Counted from the first letter of the stretch, positions 1 to 14,085 are shown. The stretch: DNA of 64,000 nt from Agelaius tricolor (GCA_023055355.1 JALJCS010000007.1:6250001-6314000); one strand, 5' to 3'. Notes: generated by a model from the sequence alone, not told the origin. Program-made: numbers and translations.

Positions 1-2910
1 GAGGGACACTTAATAGAGGATGAGGGGAGCACAAACATATTTTTTTTCCTTAACTAGTGGAGACAGTGGAGTAAGACAGCGAAGCTGACTGCTAAGAGCA
101 GTCTGGTGATAAGGGAAAAGATGCAATTGCAATTAAAATACCTTGTGATTCTGAGAAAACCATTTGTGAGAAGTCAATGAAAAAGAGGAAGCGATTGTCT
201 CTTTGTTTGCTCTCCTGCTCACATTTTGTTGTCACAGCAGGCACTCAGGGAATTGGCCAAAAATATCACTTTAAACACCCAAATTCCAAGATTGTTCCAT
301 ACAAAAGAGGAAACCTGTAGCCCTGTAAAACACATGTTTTGGGCAAAACGTACTGTGTGTGTGGCAGCAATGACAATCCATTTATTTATACCCAGAGAAG
401 GAAAGTACTCTGTTATATTTAGTTATGTTGTTAGAAAGGAGCACTGATATTCACAATTCTTTATTAATTGTGCATGTTTAGATAGCTGATTTTCTGTTGT
501 TTTAGGAATAGCAAGGGAATAACTATACTATAACAATACTTTTCCCAGCTCACTGTGTGTGGGCATGTTAAAAAAAAAAAGATCCACCACGGTATGTCAT
601 TGCTGAAAATGTCTCTTGAGCCTCTTGTATTCAGGCCATATTATCCTGTGTGGAATGATTCCAAAGAGAAGAGTGCTCTTGTTTTCTCAATTGCCCTCTG
701 CTCCTTTGCTCAGTTTCATTTCTGCCAGATAGTCTTTGTTCTGATTATTTACTCAGGCCACGAGATTATGCATCAAAGAAGCTGTTTGGGAACAGAATTC
801 ACAGGTTTTTGAGTTCACAGGTTTTACAGTGTGAAATGCCTTCTGGAGAAGGGTTACTTTCTTTTGCCCAGGCTCACTCCACTGACTGTAAGAGTGACAA
901 GAGAGGGAGCACAGCTGAAGAAACTCAGCCTTAAGCCAGGTGCAGATGCCTTTAGCTGAGGAAGAGAAGGACCAGATTGTCTGAAACCATCCAGCAAAGG
1001 TTTTCCTTCTCCAACAGGACATTGCTAATTTTTAGGACAACTTCTTCAGCATGGCATTTCTGATCCCACATAACACACAGAGCACTGGAAATCCTCTGAG
1101 CAATTAAAAAAAATCCCCATCACAGCTAACCCTGGATCCCAGTGACTGCAAACTCTCACAGAGAGCATGGAGAGGGAATCCATGGTGCATATACTGGCTG
1201 CTATCTGGTATAAACTAAAACATAAAGCTATTTAGAACCTACCAAAAGTGATTTCAAACCTCAGCCTTCTCAAACTGAGGTAAGATGAAGTCCATAAAAT
1301 GCCCTACAATTAAGGTGTCTTTTTGTTTGTGATCATGGTGATCTTCTGTGAGGAGAACTAAGGAAATGTTCAGAGAAAATGCTTAAGAGCCATTGTGGCA
1401 ATAATCTGACAAACAAAACTGGTAAAACATCTAAATAGGTAAAACATTTTTCAGATTCAAACAAAATTATGTAAAGTCTCAAGACTAATACTTGCTTAAG
1501 GAAATAAAATTCAGCGCAGATATTTGCTGTACAAATTGAAGATTACATCAACAATTTTTAAGAAGCAGATTAAAAGAAATAATATTATCCATAATTTTAT
1601 ATATATAATTGTAAATTGATTATCATGATGTCATTATACCTGTTAAAATACATGAGCTCTGATTTGAAATTATAAAACATATTAAGCATGGCTTTGAAAA
1701 CTGATATTGTGCTCCAAGTCTAAATGGACCTTATAGAAAGCTATTTTAAGAACAGGTGTTGTAAAAAAAAAATCTTAGCACTACGTAAGAAAGCAAGTAT
1801 GTATCTGTCCTGTTCTAAGCCATTGCCATGAAGTTATGAATCTAGCACATTTTGGAAATCAATCTCTGACATTAAAATATTCCCTCTTGAAGAAAAACAG
1901 CTGTATTCCTGGATACATTAGTGCCAGAGCAAAACAGTGCCCATCACATACCAAAAAGAATGTTTTAACATTGTCTTTAGAAATAAAAAAAAAATAGAAA
2001 AGTGTTTCTTTCTCCTCATTGCACAGTAGAATAGGAAACCATGTAATGCAACAGGATATGATACGGGTGCCAATTAATGAGAAATGGGAACTGAAATCTG
2101 TGTGACTTTATGTTGTTTATTGAATTATTTGATAAAATATGGTACTACTACTAGGATTTGATGAGAACTGTAGTTTCATTTTATTGTAAAAAGCTGGTTT
2201 GGCCCTTAAATAACTCAAAAAATTCCCTTTGATACCACTTGCAATACAAGTGTAAAGTGTAGATAAAGTGTAGTGTGGCATTTGGGTTTTTGAAAATGTG
2301 GTTGCAGGACAGATGAGTGGTTGGGCTGAATTCCCCTAAAAGCCCTGTCTTTCAGGAGGTGTAGAGGCCAGGACATTAACCTGATTCCAGAATGGGTTAG
2401 AGGCAGGTCAGGAGCTGTCAGCACAATGAGTACAGGTGGGCATCTCCCTGTGGATGCTGCCTGGATTTTTGTGTGTGCTGCCATCCCATGAAAGGCAGCC
2501 ATGGATGTGCTGCCTCTTCTATGCACAGCAGGACAGGGCTCACCCCAGAAAGTAAAAAAGGAGCAACATTGCATGGCTTATCAGCTGGTGATCAGCTGTC
2601 CAACATCTTCCTCCAGCCTGTGGTGCTCAGCTTCTTGCACCATTGATTGCATATATGTAATATTTTGTAATATTTTAATTCTGCCTTTTCCAAACTCATG
2701 ACTTCCTTTTTTTACTGGCACTTGTCTCCAGCTAATATTGCAATGTGGCCTCTTTGTCCTTTTCTCATCACTGATGCTGATGTGATGTGATGCAGGCAAG
2801 ATTTGGTGGAGCAGCATACACTGCTGTACTAGTTACAGCTCAGAGAGAGAGAAGTGGGTTTTATTTCTCAGTTTTGTTTGTCAGATTATTGATTGTGACT
2901 TTATTTTGTA
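1..2910. other. unique non-coding DNA, nothing recognised
   Basis: This stretch is AT-leaning unique sequence with no exon, RNA gene or transposable element that I can recognise. The open frames are short and lack paired splice signals. The only local repeat noted is a 10-bp unit (GTAATATTTT) present twice in tandem at 2657-2676. It could be intergenic or intronic. Confidence 0.6.
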
Positions 2911-3032
2911 GAGAGAAAGAGAGAGGGAAGGAGGGAAGGAAGGAGGGAAGGAAGGAAGGAAGGAAGGAAGGAAGGAAGGAAGGAAGGAAGGAAGGAAGGA
3001 AGGAAGGAAGGAAGGAAGGAAGGAAGGAAGGA
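2911..3032 (+). repeat. GGAA/AAGG tetranucleotide microsatellite
   Basis: A GA-rich lead-in at 2911-2945 passes into about 85 bp of uninterrupted GGAA units ending at 3031. The plus strand is entirely purine here. The long uninterrupted core suggests it is prone to length change. The open frame reading through it, with repeated KEGR, is an artefact of the repeat. Confidence 0.98.
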
Positions 3033-6000
3033 TCTACCTCACAGAGCTGTAGGTGCTCCTGTTAGAGGTGAAGGCAATAACATGATCTTTGTCTAGACAC
3101 ATTCTGGAGATGATACACTCTGATTTTCATTTCTGAAGAGGAAATTTCAAAACCTCTGCTCTTTTGTATGAAAAGAAGTCATGATCTGCCATAACTTGAT
3201 GGTATTTAAGATGAGTTTTTGCCTTAAATGATGCAGAAATCATTTTTCCTGGGGTAAAAAAGGATGTGATCTGGCAGGGTGTAAGCTGCTCGGTGAACAG
3301 TGCCCACTCTGATTTTACTTCCCTGAAATACTCCAGAGAGCACTGAAAAGGAGATGGATGTTGCCATTCATCTACACACAGATGGGTGGCCATGCTGCAC
3401 AGCCAGCCCTGTGGAGCAGACATTGACCCCTGCCTTTGTGACAGCTGAGGGAACCTTGCTCCAGAGAATGGAGAACACTCCTGCTCTGCCTTCTGGCTCC
3501 AGCCCTTCAGCTTCCCAGGCATCAGCACTTCTGGGACGTGCTCCTAGGGCAGTTGGCTTCAGCCACAACACTCCCTTTGGCACAAAGAGCAAAGAAAAAA
3601 CCTCAATTTGCTTTCTGAACATGCTGTACCAGAATAATAAGAAAGCTGGCCAGCCCCCAAGGCTGACAGACATCCCAGCCACCTCCACCCAGGCTCCCTT
3701 CAGACTTCATCCTTCATTCCAAAGACAGTAGCAGAGGACAGAGCAGCTGGAGACTCTGGCCTGTTTGCTCCCACAGGCACCTCACTCATCTCTTGTCTTG
3801 TTTGGGATCTGTGTTTGTTCTGGTGACTTTGCAGAGGCTGAAGGACCATTAAAGTTGCTATTTTGACTCCTCTAAGCCAGGGAGTCAAAGGGCCCTGAGC
3901 TCTTTAGCAAATGCTTGGCTAGAGCATCACCTCCAGAAGGACCTCCAGGTTTAACCTACAAGCCCAAGACAAACACATCCACATGGATCTGTTATGTCAG
4001 TCAGTGGCTCATTTCCAGAGCTCATTGTTCATACTCTTAACAACTTCCCCACTCTCCCATGGCAGTGGCCTGGATTTCCTTCTAGTCTTTGGTTTCCCTT
4101 CTAATTTCTGTGCTGGAGCAAAGAGCCTTCCTAGAGTGACTGCCTCTTCCCTCCTCTCCCTCAGCCAGCCATTTGATGGGCTTTGTGCCACAGCATTGCA
4201 CTGAAATTAATTTCTGCTTTTTGTGAATGTTGACCTTTCATTGCATTTCTTGCTTTTCTGCAGCTTGAGGAATTATTGACATGGCCTACTGTTCTTCACC
4301 TGTACAGAAGTGCAGCTGAGGGTGGAATAGAGCCCAAATTCAAAGGCAGTTCAATGAATAAGGCAGTACAACAGGACTGATGTGCTTTAAATGAGCAGAA
4401 TCAGGTCCTTTGCCTCTACTCCATCAGAGGAGTGACATATCAGACAAATTTAAAGTCTATAAACACTTGGGTCTATTCTTAGCAGGGCATTGGAAGTGCT
4501 ATCTTCATTGCACTGTTAACAGACTGGCTCTTCCCAAAAGGTTAAGTGAAAAATGGAAAAAGAAGAACAGAAAGGCAGGCAGACATACAAAACTCTGGTA
4601 AACCCACCTTTAACACCAGATGAATTGCATAAAAAAGCCTTAATTAGGTTAATTGTTATAGAACTGATTTTGTGAGAAGGACAGGCCAGAGTTCAGCTTT
4701 TCCTCCATCGTCTTTATAATTTCACTCTACCTCAGGAAAAACAGTTTCCCAGTTTTGTTATTTTAAAAATGCAAATAATCTGCTCTTGTGACCAGCAGAC
4801 AATTTTTTAGAAGAGTCTTAAGTACATACATTTGAAATGTTCTTGGTTGTACAGGAAGCTTTCATTTTTTTTTAAGTGTGCTAATTCATGCTCTAAGTGG
4901 AAAAAAGGAAATACTGCCCTTGTAAAGACAAATATTTATTTTATTACTGAAAGTGCTGGGCGGTCATTCAGCCTTTGAGGTCTGAGATTGCTGAGAGATA
5001 TTTTAAGATTGTGTTCTGAATGTTTAAGAGATTACAGGCTTAGTTTTCTAGAGCATGTATTAAATTTCTCTGGAGTGTGAATGAGGAGTTGTAATCTCTT
5101 CCATTCTCCTCTTTGAGTGTGTTTGTATTAGCAGGATCTGTCTAAGTCTGTAATTCTGCAACAAATAGGATTAACAGGCTGTCTGCTCCTGCTGTACCTC
5201 AGCTGGGGTGCAGAAATGTGCATTTCTCTTCCCCTCATGAGCACGTTTGTGTGTGTTTGGCACACAGCAAGACCAGGAATGAAGGACTACTGATGGATGT
5301 GCATCTGTGTCCCTCCTCTGTCCTCCCTCTCAAATCCTCAGGAGATTTCTCAGGAGCAAAAAAGCTGCTGAGCAGTGTTTAGACCTTCTCTGAGTGACTG
5401 TTTTAGGGACTGACTCATCTCAGCAGTGGTTGATTTCCTTGTTCCAATCAGTTTTATTTTATTTTCCAAAGTTGGTCACCTCAGAGTTTGTGCTGTCAGG
5501 CATCCCTCTGAAAAGTTGTCTTTGTTTATGTCTGTTGTTAGGATTTAGTGTAGTTTGGCTGTGGGAGAGGACACAACAGATGATTACAGACATTCAGGGA
5601 GGAATTTGCAAGACAACCTGTATATGAACTAAAAGAAAGTTTGGGATTATTTCTCTTGCCCTAGTGGTTTTCGCTCCGACTCAGTGTATAATTCATCAGC
5701 CTTGGTAGAAACAAGCATTGCCCTTACAGCTCATAAGACTGGTCTAGAGAAAGTATTGGGGTTTTAAAGTTTTGTGGGTTTTGTGGTTTGGTTTTGGTGG
5801 GTTTTTTCTCTTTTTAAATGGACCAGATCGGGCATTCATTTAATTTTAGGGGAGGGAAGGAGTCCCAGTTCTCTTGCATGCTACTCGTGTATCTACACAG
5901 CAGATGCAATCCATACTGTGCACTGCTTTCAGAATATCAGAACCATGGCAAGGGAAATGCATGTATGTATTCCATATGCATGGATCTACAAGAAATGTAA

Positions 6001-9000
6001 GATGACATTGTTAAAAAGCTGTATCTTTTCCTTGACCATTTCACTTTTGAGAACTTCCACCCATAAACAAAGGAGTTTAGAAAATGTGGGAATGAATAGG
6101 AATGAGAACCACATTGAATGAATACCTTGGCAACACAACACACATCACCAACTCAAAATCCAGCAGACATTTATCTTTTACTTTGTCTCTGCATTCCATT
6201 CAGAGATTTTCACCCAGATTCCCATCTGCTGGAATGCTGCAATAAAAAATGGGAGCACATGTGATGTAAGAGAACTCAGTTTCCCCATTTGTGCTGATTT
6301 CCCCATCCACACACCTGTTTTGACTCGTGGGTGTTTTCCTGGAATCACAGCTGGAAGGGTCTCAGTGGAGCATGCATGCAGAGGTGCTTCCTTTGCCTGT
6401 GAGCTCCTTGCATGGGCTGCTCAGGCCTGTCCACCCACACAGCCACAAAAGCAGAACAAGCTGTGGAAACAGGCAGAGATGTGAGGCAGTGACTCAGTGA
6501 CACAATGGAAAATGTTCTACAGGGTATGGAGCACTTCCAAATAAGAATAGCCAGTGTGGGAAAGTGTGCAAGTGCCTAAATCCTCCATGGTGAGACAGGT
6601 AAAGGGCATCCCTTCCTAATGGGAATGTTGCTAGCAGTGGAAATAATTTAAGAATTTTGGGATAATTCTGTTCCTGAAATTTGGGGGGATTTAATTTAAA
6701 TCTGCAATTTGGACCCAAACACCAGATATACCTCTGATATATATTGCAAATGTTTTCAGCTTTACTACCTCCTTGGGATTAATCAAGTCTATTAATTTCT
6801 AGATAAGATTCCTTGCCAGTAACTTTTATTTGTTCCCCACCCAGTATCAGACTCCAGTAAGTTATCTGGACTGCTCATGCCCTTATGGCTCCTAAATCAT
6901 TTGTTCCTGTATTACCCCCCAACAGTGTGTTTTAATTGTTTCTGAGAATCTTATCTTTTGGTTCATGACTATGCCTTTGTGTGAAGCCAGTCCAGTATGG
7001 TCTTGCCCAACAGAAGGCATCCATTTGGCATTCTTCTAATTCCCACTGGAAGGATAAAAATATTTGGAAAGCTATTAAAAGGAAAGGAAGTCCTGCAGGG
7101 GACAACATCCCCTGCTCTAGTATCACAGCCCTGAGCATTTTCTGATTCATATTGTGTAGAAAATATTAACTTTCTGCTGGCCACTGGCAGCCTGAGAAAG
7201 TGTCTAAAAAGGGTGTCCTAAGGTTGTTATAGTGATTGTTGGGGTTTCACTGGGGCTGTGCTGAGGCCCAGCTGTTGAGCACAGCTGCATGGCTGGGCTG
7301 CTTTTGGCCCTGTGTTCAGAGACAGGCAGGGATTTTTATTCGGAAGAATGAAAGTTTGACAAGAAAGTCTCACAGGTATGTGTGCTTAGCAGAAAGATTT
7401 TTAAATGTAGAGTCTGATGAAAGAATAGAGATGGAAGCAAGTTTTGGTATAGAAGAAAAGAATTGCTGAGCCACTCTGACTGGATAACCAAGGAGGCACA
7501 GGGTGTGTTGGTTAGAAGGGGCTTTTATGACTTAGAGCAAAGCATAAATCCACCTCAAACAAGAAGATGTTTTTACCAAGCAGAAAGACAGCACAAGCAA
7601 ACAAATCAGCAAAGTTGCAAGTAGAAAAAAGGTCTCAGAATTTTCCACTGCAAGAAAACTGAAAAACAACTTCTAGCTTAAACTAGCAATGTACTGACTT
7701 TTAGTGATTGGAGAACAGTAACATGACTATGGTAATTACAGTAGTCATGACAGGCTATAGATAAAAGTTCAGGTATAGATTGGTTGTACTGCATTAAGAT
7801 GCTCAGCAAAGAACAGTCTATAATGCATTGGAACCTAAACCAAAGGGTCTCCAGGCCTGCCTGCAGCTGGAGCTGACAGCTGTGGGCACAGGCTCTGTCA
7901 CCCACCACCCTGGGCTGCTGCAACCTCTTGGATGGAATAAACTGCATTTTGGAGAGCCCCTGGAGTCCCACATCTCTCATTTTGGCTCTTACAGTTTTTA
8001 CTCTGCTGAGGGGGTGTAGCTGAGCAGAGAGAGGTCTGTGAGGCTGGTCACTGCCTGCACTCACACCTCAGCAGCAGCCTTTGCCAAAAGGTGATGGACT
8101 TTGGGCAGGGACAGGGCCATGAAGTGAGTTAGTCTGAGGCCAACATGAAAAAGCAGCAGCAGAGCTTGGTCTCCTCCCAGCTGGCAGTGGTGCTTGCTTT
8201 GAGAGTGTTCTATATGGCCTTTCCTCAAGCGCTGAAAGCAATTATCTCTAATAATTACTCAGTAAAATAATAATGGAGCTGTAATTTAATGTGATTGCTT
8301 TGGTTCTGTGTCTACTTCTCATCTGTTGCCAGACTGGATGTGAGTTGAGGTTGCCCAGAACAAAACAATAACATACAGATGGAATTGTACCACTTACATT
8401 GACTTTATTTTCCGTTTTCATGTCAGCTCTCAGGAGTTTATATTTTCTGATTATTATCCTGTTTCTATTCAGATGTCAAAAACCTTTCAATTACACCATT
8501 AGAAGCAAGATAAAACACTTCCAAGTAATTTTCAAGTACATTTACAGGATGATTTTTAAACTTGGACTAAGAAATCCTGTTCTTTTCTCAGATTCACCAT
8601 CCTGTACAGTTTTCTCAAAATGAGACACATTTTACTATTCTAACCTATAAATAATCATTGCTTTGGTAAGCATTTGAAGAGGTTAAAGAGAAAGAATATT
8701 TTTATATGTTAGTGTTTATGCAAAAGACCTGGTGGATACTGATGGAGATTTCCACCCTCCAGGCAAGTAGGCTTTGTAACTGAGGTTACACAGGTGTCAG
8801 TGGGACTGCCTCAACAAGACATCTACAGAATCAAGACCTCAGTGTTCTACAAAGTCACCACAAAGGTCAGCATAAACAGTCTCTGAGTAGCTAATGAAAT
8901 AACATAAACCCAATCTCATCCTCATGTCAAATAAAGACAATAATGTGGTTGTGGAAGGAAAAAAAAAAAGTGTGGTTTTTGTATGTACCGTGGAAGAAAT

Positions 9001-12000
9001 ATGAAGAAAGAAAGTTGCAGTCTAGATCTGAATCAAGATCATTAAGAGTCAACAAGATCTTATTTACATAAATGAAATTTAAACCCAGGACTTAATAGAA
9101 AAATAACACAGAAATCTCATAAATTTTGGGTAACACCTGACCTGGGAGACAGGCTGTTTTAGTCAGTTTACATATCTACTAAATATTTGGAAATGTTAAT
9201 TGAGCAGTTCTTGTAGCACTAGAGGGAATATTAGTCCAAGCCAGGGAAGAATTTCTTAGTTCCATATTTTAGGCATGCCAGCAAATAGTGTTATCAAAAC
9301 TCTATTGTATTAAGAATGTTTACTATCCTTTTAAAAGCATTTTAAAATAATGTTTTCCTAGTGACTGTGGTAGACGTAGACACTGAAACTTAGTCATAAT
9401 TGTACCCAAACAAGCCCTATCTGCTTGTGATTTAGCTAAATAAAAATGTGACCTTATTATCTTAGGTCAGCTTTGAAGAGTTAAAATAAACATATTTTAT
9501 TTATCAAAGGAAGAGTTGGAAATGTTTTAATAGGATTTTTATTGTATACAAGTTTAGGCCAGTAAAGAGGAACTACTGTGCAGTTTATGTGATAATTTCA
9601 TTCATTATGAGATGTAGTTGGGGGAAGAGACTTGCTTTCAAAAAAAAACCCCATAAATTTTGGGAATGCAGGAAATGTAAGGCAGTCTTGTCTAGAATAT
9701 AAGTAATATATCTGCCATCTCAAGAAATATCTTTGGTTCTTTAGCCTGAGGACAATACTATGAAGTTGCAGACAAAGTGAGAAAAAATTTATTTAAAGGT
9801 CTAAAGCCAAGTCCCCTGGTTAACCAGAGGATCAGATCCTAATATGGTGCTGAAGTACCTGCAGATAACAGGGTAGGCTTTATTATTCAGCAGTAACCTA
9901 GGAGATGATGGGAATGGCTGGCTGTTTTTTTTTTTCAACAGAAAATTTAGGGCCAGAAGTGAGAACTCTTGAACCTTTGTAAACTCCCTGGCTGGTCACC
10001 TTTGAGCAGGTGATGAGCAGTCTTGTTTCCCTGATTATCCAGTTGTGGAGGTTCTCTGTGTGATATTTCTGTATGCTCAAAGCTTTTGTCTTTTGAAAGA
10101 GAAAAATACACAGTTGTGTGCAACTCTTAGGCTACAGTGTCAGGCAGGTTTTAATATTGTGAGGGCCATTAGACAGAATCTTTGTATTGTGGGCTGGATA
10201 GGGCAGTTCCCTTCTCTGGTGAAGAGATTTCTGCTGAGGCCAACGTGAGCACTTGGCTCTCATGCTGTCTAAGAATCAGGATCCCAAGTCTGTGGGAATG
10301 GGCTCCTCCAACAGATGATACTGTAACACCAGTGATAAATCTATAGTGATTTAAATTGTGTGGATGGTTTATAGTTTTTTTAATATCAGGTACAGTTTCT
10401 GGTATTGAAGAACTATCATTAGGAACACCTATTTCTCATAAAAGCATTGAAATTCTTGAAGAAATAGGTGCTGAAAAGTGATAAACACACAGCAGAATAA
10501 ATCTGAGTGTATTCACTTTATTAGTTCATATTAGTGCATCAAAACTAGAAACACAGATACCTGTGGTTGCTTTTGTGCTGTTTTAAAGTCACTTAGTCAC
10601 TCTGTTAAATCCATAACAGAGTTAGGCCAAAAGCTTTGTCTAAGACTTCCCACAGCTGAGGATGTTCAGATATGAATCCCAGTGTAATATGAGATCAATT
10701 TGTGCAAGATGGATTCCAGACATTCAACATCAGCCATTTATTTTTTCTCTAATCCTTGTAGGACCTCTGCTTCAAACTCTGGGTTGGCTCAAGCTGAGAC
10801 CCTCCCTTCATTTTTAATCTGATGAGTGGTTGTTGTTTAGACTGAAGAGACACCACAGAGCCTGCTGCACCCACCCAGACCAGGAGCTGAGAGCCTTAAA
10901 GAGCAGGAAAAGAAACTGGGGCAGCCTTTAAGAAAACAAAAGCATTGTCATTCTGAAGGACAAAATGTGCTTCAGTCGGGAAGGACCTAGACTCCAAAGT
11001 GCCTGTGTGAGTAAGAAGGGAAAGCAGTGGCTTTTCTGAGAACTTTCAAGCACTTTAAAGAGGCAAGAAACTGCTTGTTGTTGGCCATTAAATCAAGATT
11101 ATCCATATCTAACCACAGGAGTGATCCCCCATCACTGCCAGGAGCTGGGGGACACTCCAGGCCATGGGGAGGAGGAGGGAGAGGCAGGAAGGGCAACAGG
11201 CTCCCCCTGGCCCAAGCTCATGAAAACAGGCTCCCAAATTCTGTCTTTTCAGTAAGAAAGACACGGCAGTAGGAGTTGTTTGAGGGGGAATATGCTGCTT
11301 CTCACAGTATGAACATTTTTGTAGGTCCAGCTCAGTGATGTGTATTGCAGAGAGAATGCTGGGGGATGCTCAGGGTCAGCACAAGGCCCCAGACCACATG
11401 GAGCAGCCACTTCCACCAGGTTTATTTCAGACCCTGGGCTGGATGAGGTCCAGGAACATGCTGAGAGGAATTTTGGGATGTGCTCCACACTTGTAAGTGA
11501 CACAGGGTCCCTGAGGTGTGGAACTGTGGCAGAGAGCACACCCTCTCCTGAACTACGGTGGTGTCTACAGGCACACCAGAAAAAAAGGACTTATACAAAT
11601 CCAAATGCAAAAAGAATGTACCAGCTAAAATTTCTGTGGGGTTAATCAAGTCAGTACAGAAGTGACTCTGGAGTCACCCTGAAAATCAAGGAGAGAAGGC
11701 ACTGTGTGCTGTGGCTCTGGAGTTGTTCCCACAGCTGCCAACCCCAAACCAAGTTGTCTGTGGCCAAATGCCACATGCAATCATTTCTTGAATGCAAACC
11801 CCACTTGTAAACCACTTATAAAGCACTTATTCCTTGTATTTCAATCTAAATTGCTAAATTGACCCTCTTGTAATTAAAAAAAAAAAAAAAGAGGACAGGT
11901 AGAAAGGCCATCAGAAAAAAATTCCATTACCTAGAGCCCCAGATTTGGAATTGCTGTGCCCAGAAATGCAGAGGGTTTATATCACAGAGCTGTTTTTGGC

Positions 12001-13622
12001 CCTGGCACTGGCAGGGAAATGAGCATGGGTACAGTCAGACACTGAATTGCACAGTCTTAACACTGCTTTCATACAGATAAGGATTTTTCCAGCAGGCATA
12101 ATTAAAAAATAGTCTAACAGAATAATTTATGTTGTATTGATTTGCATTAATGTGGAAGAAAATATTCAGCAGTTCCTGATGGGAAATATAAGCTCCTGTA
12201 ATGGAGAAAGTGTCATTCAGTCTTGTATATAATTAAATCATATCTACTCTTGGAAACTCTTTTATGCAAGAATTCAAACTCTTTTATTCTTCTGTAATGG
12301 AGATATAAATTATAGTGCCAAATTTTATTTATTTCTATACAGAAATTGACATGCACAGAATCAGTTTTCTGCTCCCTGAGGATGCATACTCAATAAGGAG
12401 GCTTTTTTTTCTAGGAGGAAACTCAAAAAATCCTGGGTCAACAATGCTATATATTGCTTGTGTACTTGTTTTTTTCCCATAAGAACCAAAAGTCTGTGCA
12501 TTTTACAAATGTACAGAAAGGCACAGCAGAGAACTAGGATGAAAAAATATTCTCCATGTTTCTCAGTTAAAAAAAATATATATTTTTTGATTTGCTTGGT
12601 TTTGGTCATTTTGAGGAAGGCTGGAAAGTAAGATGATTTAAAAGTTCAGGGCTAACACACCCTATTATAAATACTATATTGCAGGAGGACCTGAATATCT
12701 TTTGCTAAAAAATTCCGTAATAATAAAAAATCTTTTTGATTTCTTGTCAAGTTTTTCAGGCTAACTGTAAGGCATCACAAGGAGAACAGCTCTGTGTGCT
12801 TACCACAGGGTAGCAGGAGCAAGATCTACTTCTAATGCATGAGCTGTTTTCTCAATAAAACCAGTGGGGCAGAATGTGCTTGGTTAATCCCTGAATTCAT
12901 ACTGTGTTTGCTGACCCCAAGGCTTGTCAGGTGTGCTCACCTTTCAAAAGGGAAAGGACACTGGTTTGGGCCCTCAGGCAGAGAGAAACCTCGCAGGATG
13001 ATTCTGTCTGAATCAAAAGATTGCTTCACATAATTGTCCACGTCTTTGAAGTTATCCACTGAGGATTATAAACTGTACTTTTTTTGTGGTGAGCTTTTAG
13101 TTTTGATTTCCCAGGGGTCTGGAGTGGTGCTTGCTGTGGATGTTGCATCACTGCTTGGCAGCAGGGCTGCTGCTCTGGTGTGGAAATCACTGCCTGCCTG
13201 CAGCCTGCCCTTCCTAAACAAATGATCCAGCCAACACGTGTTCCTTTGTCACCCCAGCTCCTCATGGCTGGGAAGCTCACAAAACAGTTCCCTGGGCTTT
13301 GTATCCTTGGACCAGCTGAAGCTGTAGGTAAAGACTGCAGAATCAATGGTTTTGTGTGCTGCAGACTCACATCCAGCCATCACTTCACTGTGCTCACAGT
13401 GCTTCATGGGAAGGTTTCATTTTCTGAGTCCCACACTTCATCCTGCTGCTCCCAGCTCACACCTGCTCACAGACCAAACCCTGCCCTGCAGGCGGGCAGC
13501 CAGCACACCCAAGTGGAGGATTTGGTGCCCAAAGGTGGGCAGTGTGCCAGGACAGATGACCCTGGGCATCTGGGGGTGCAATGTGGACCTACAGGAAGCT
13601 TGGAACCACCTGGGGACCAAGG
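3033..13622. other. unique non-coding DNA
   Basis: About 10.6 kb without a recognisable gene or transposable element. It contains short A or T runs (for example near 8960, 9640, 9927 and 11876-11890). It also holds one AT-rich block at 8225-8300 with several homeodomain-type cores, noted separately. Open frames of 60-130 codons occur on both strands and overlap each other, as expected by chance. The region just before 13618 is more GC-rich and is the genomic flank of the LTR that follows. Confidence 0.55.
13618..13622 (+). repeat. target-site duplication, left copy (CAAGG)
   Basis: CAAGG lies directly before the TGTCTCC start of the LTR and is repeated exactly at 14086-14090 directly after its TTTCA end. 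A perfect 5-bp duplication is what ERVL-like integrases typically leave. It fixes both ends of the element. Confidence 0.85.
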
Positions 13623-13892
13623 TGTCTCCAAGGGTGATGCCTCAGGTTTTAGCTTTTATGTTTTTCAGATTCTGTACTGCTTTAGTGTGTACTTCTGGGC
13701 TTCATATTAGGGGATGGTGAGCTCTCTGCACAGAGTAGGAAGACAAAATAATTTCTTCTCCTTCTCTAGCTGGGGACCAAGGACAAATGATCCAAATCTC
13801 AGGCCCAAGAGCATAAACAACGTGGACTGAAGAGAGAAAAACAAGGAGGGGACTTCATAACCTAAAGCTGTAATTGGACAATGAACTGCAAG

Positions 13893-13918
13893 ATGCAAAT
13901 GGAGCAGAACTTATAAAA
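13893..13918 (+). promoter_or_regulatory. LTR promoter: octamer plus TATA box
   Basis: ATGCAAAT at 13893-13900 is a perfect octamer, the binding site of POU factors such as OCT1 and OCT2. It sits 11 bp before a TATAAAA box at 13912-13918. An inverted CCAAT element (ATTGG) lies about 20 bp further upstream, near 13873. Transcription would start about 25-30 bp after the TATA box and run rightward. Whether the promoter is active is not known. Confidence 0.7.
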
Positions 13919-14027
13919 GTGAGAGACCCCGTGACCTGTTGTGCATTTTTTGACCATTTTGATTCATCTTGGGTGCAGCCCTGGCTGGGCTCCTGTGCTG
14001 CCCAAGGTGGATCCATGGAGGCCTTTC

Positions 14028-14033
14028 AATAAA
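14028..14033 (+). terminator. LTR polyadenylation signal AATAAA
   Basis: A canonical AATAAA lies 110 bp after the end of the TATA box, within the R region expected for an LTR. It would end transcripts entering from the left and also a provirus transcript. Confidence 0.7.
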
Positions 14034-14085
14034 TCCCTGCTTTATTCTTTACCCCTGTCCAGTCTCTGTTCTAGGTCAGCTTTCA

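Larger units (their letters stand above)
13623..14085 (+). mobile_element. solo LTR of an endogenous retrovirus (ERVL-like)
   Basis: A 463-bp LTR begins TGTCTCC, ends TTTCA and is flanked by perfect CAAGG target duplications. It has the expected U3-R-U5 layout: octamer ATGCAAAT at 13893-13900, TATA box at 13912-13918, and AATAAA at 14028-14033 followed by a T-rich segment. No internal viral sequence and no second LTR lie beside it, so it is a solo LTR left by recombination between the two LTRs of a provirus. I recognise the sequence as a common songbird LTR family, but the exact family name is not certain. The class is inferred from the 5-bp duplication. Confidence 0.9.

Noticed and set aside
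6340..6400. Possible old CR1 3' end (GGAATCACAGCTGGAAGGGT)
   Set aside because: Only about 20 bases resemble CR1 and the following sequence does not continue the match.
13180..13710. 176-codon plus frame
   Set aside because: Its last third lies inside the solo LTR and runs across the target duplication. No domain and no splice context.
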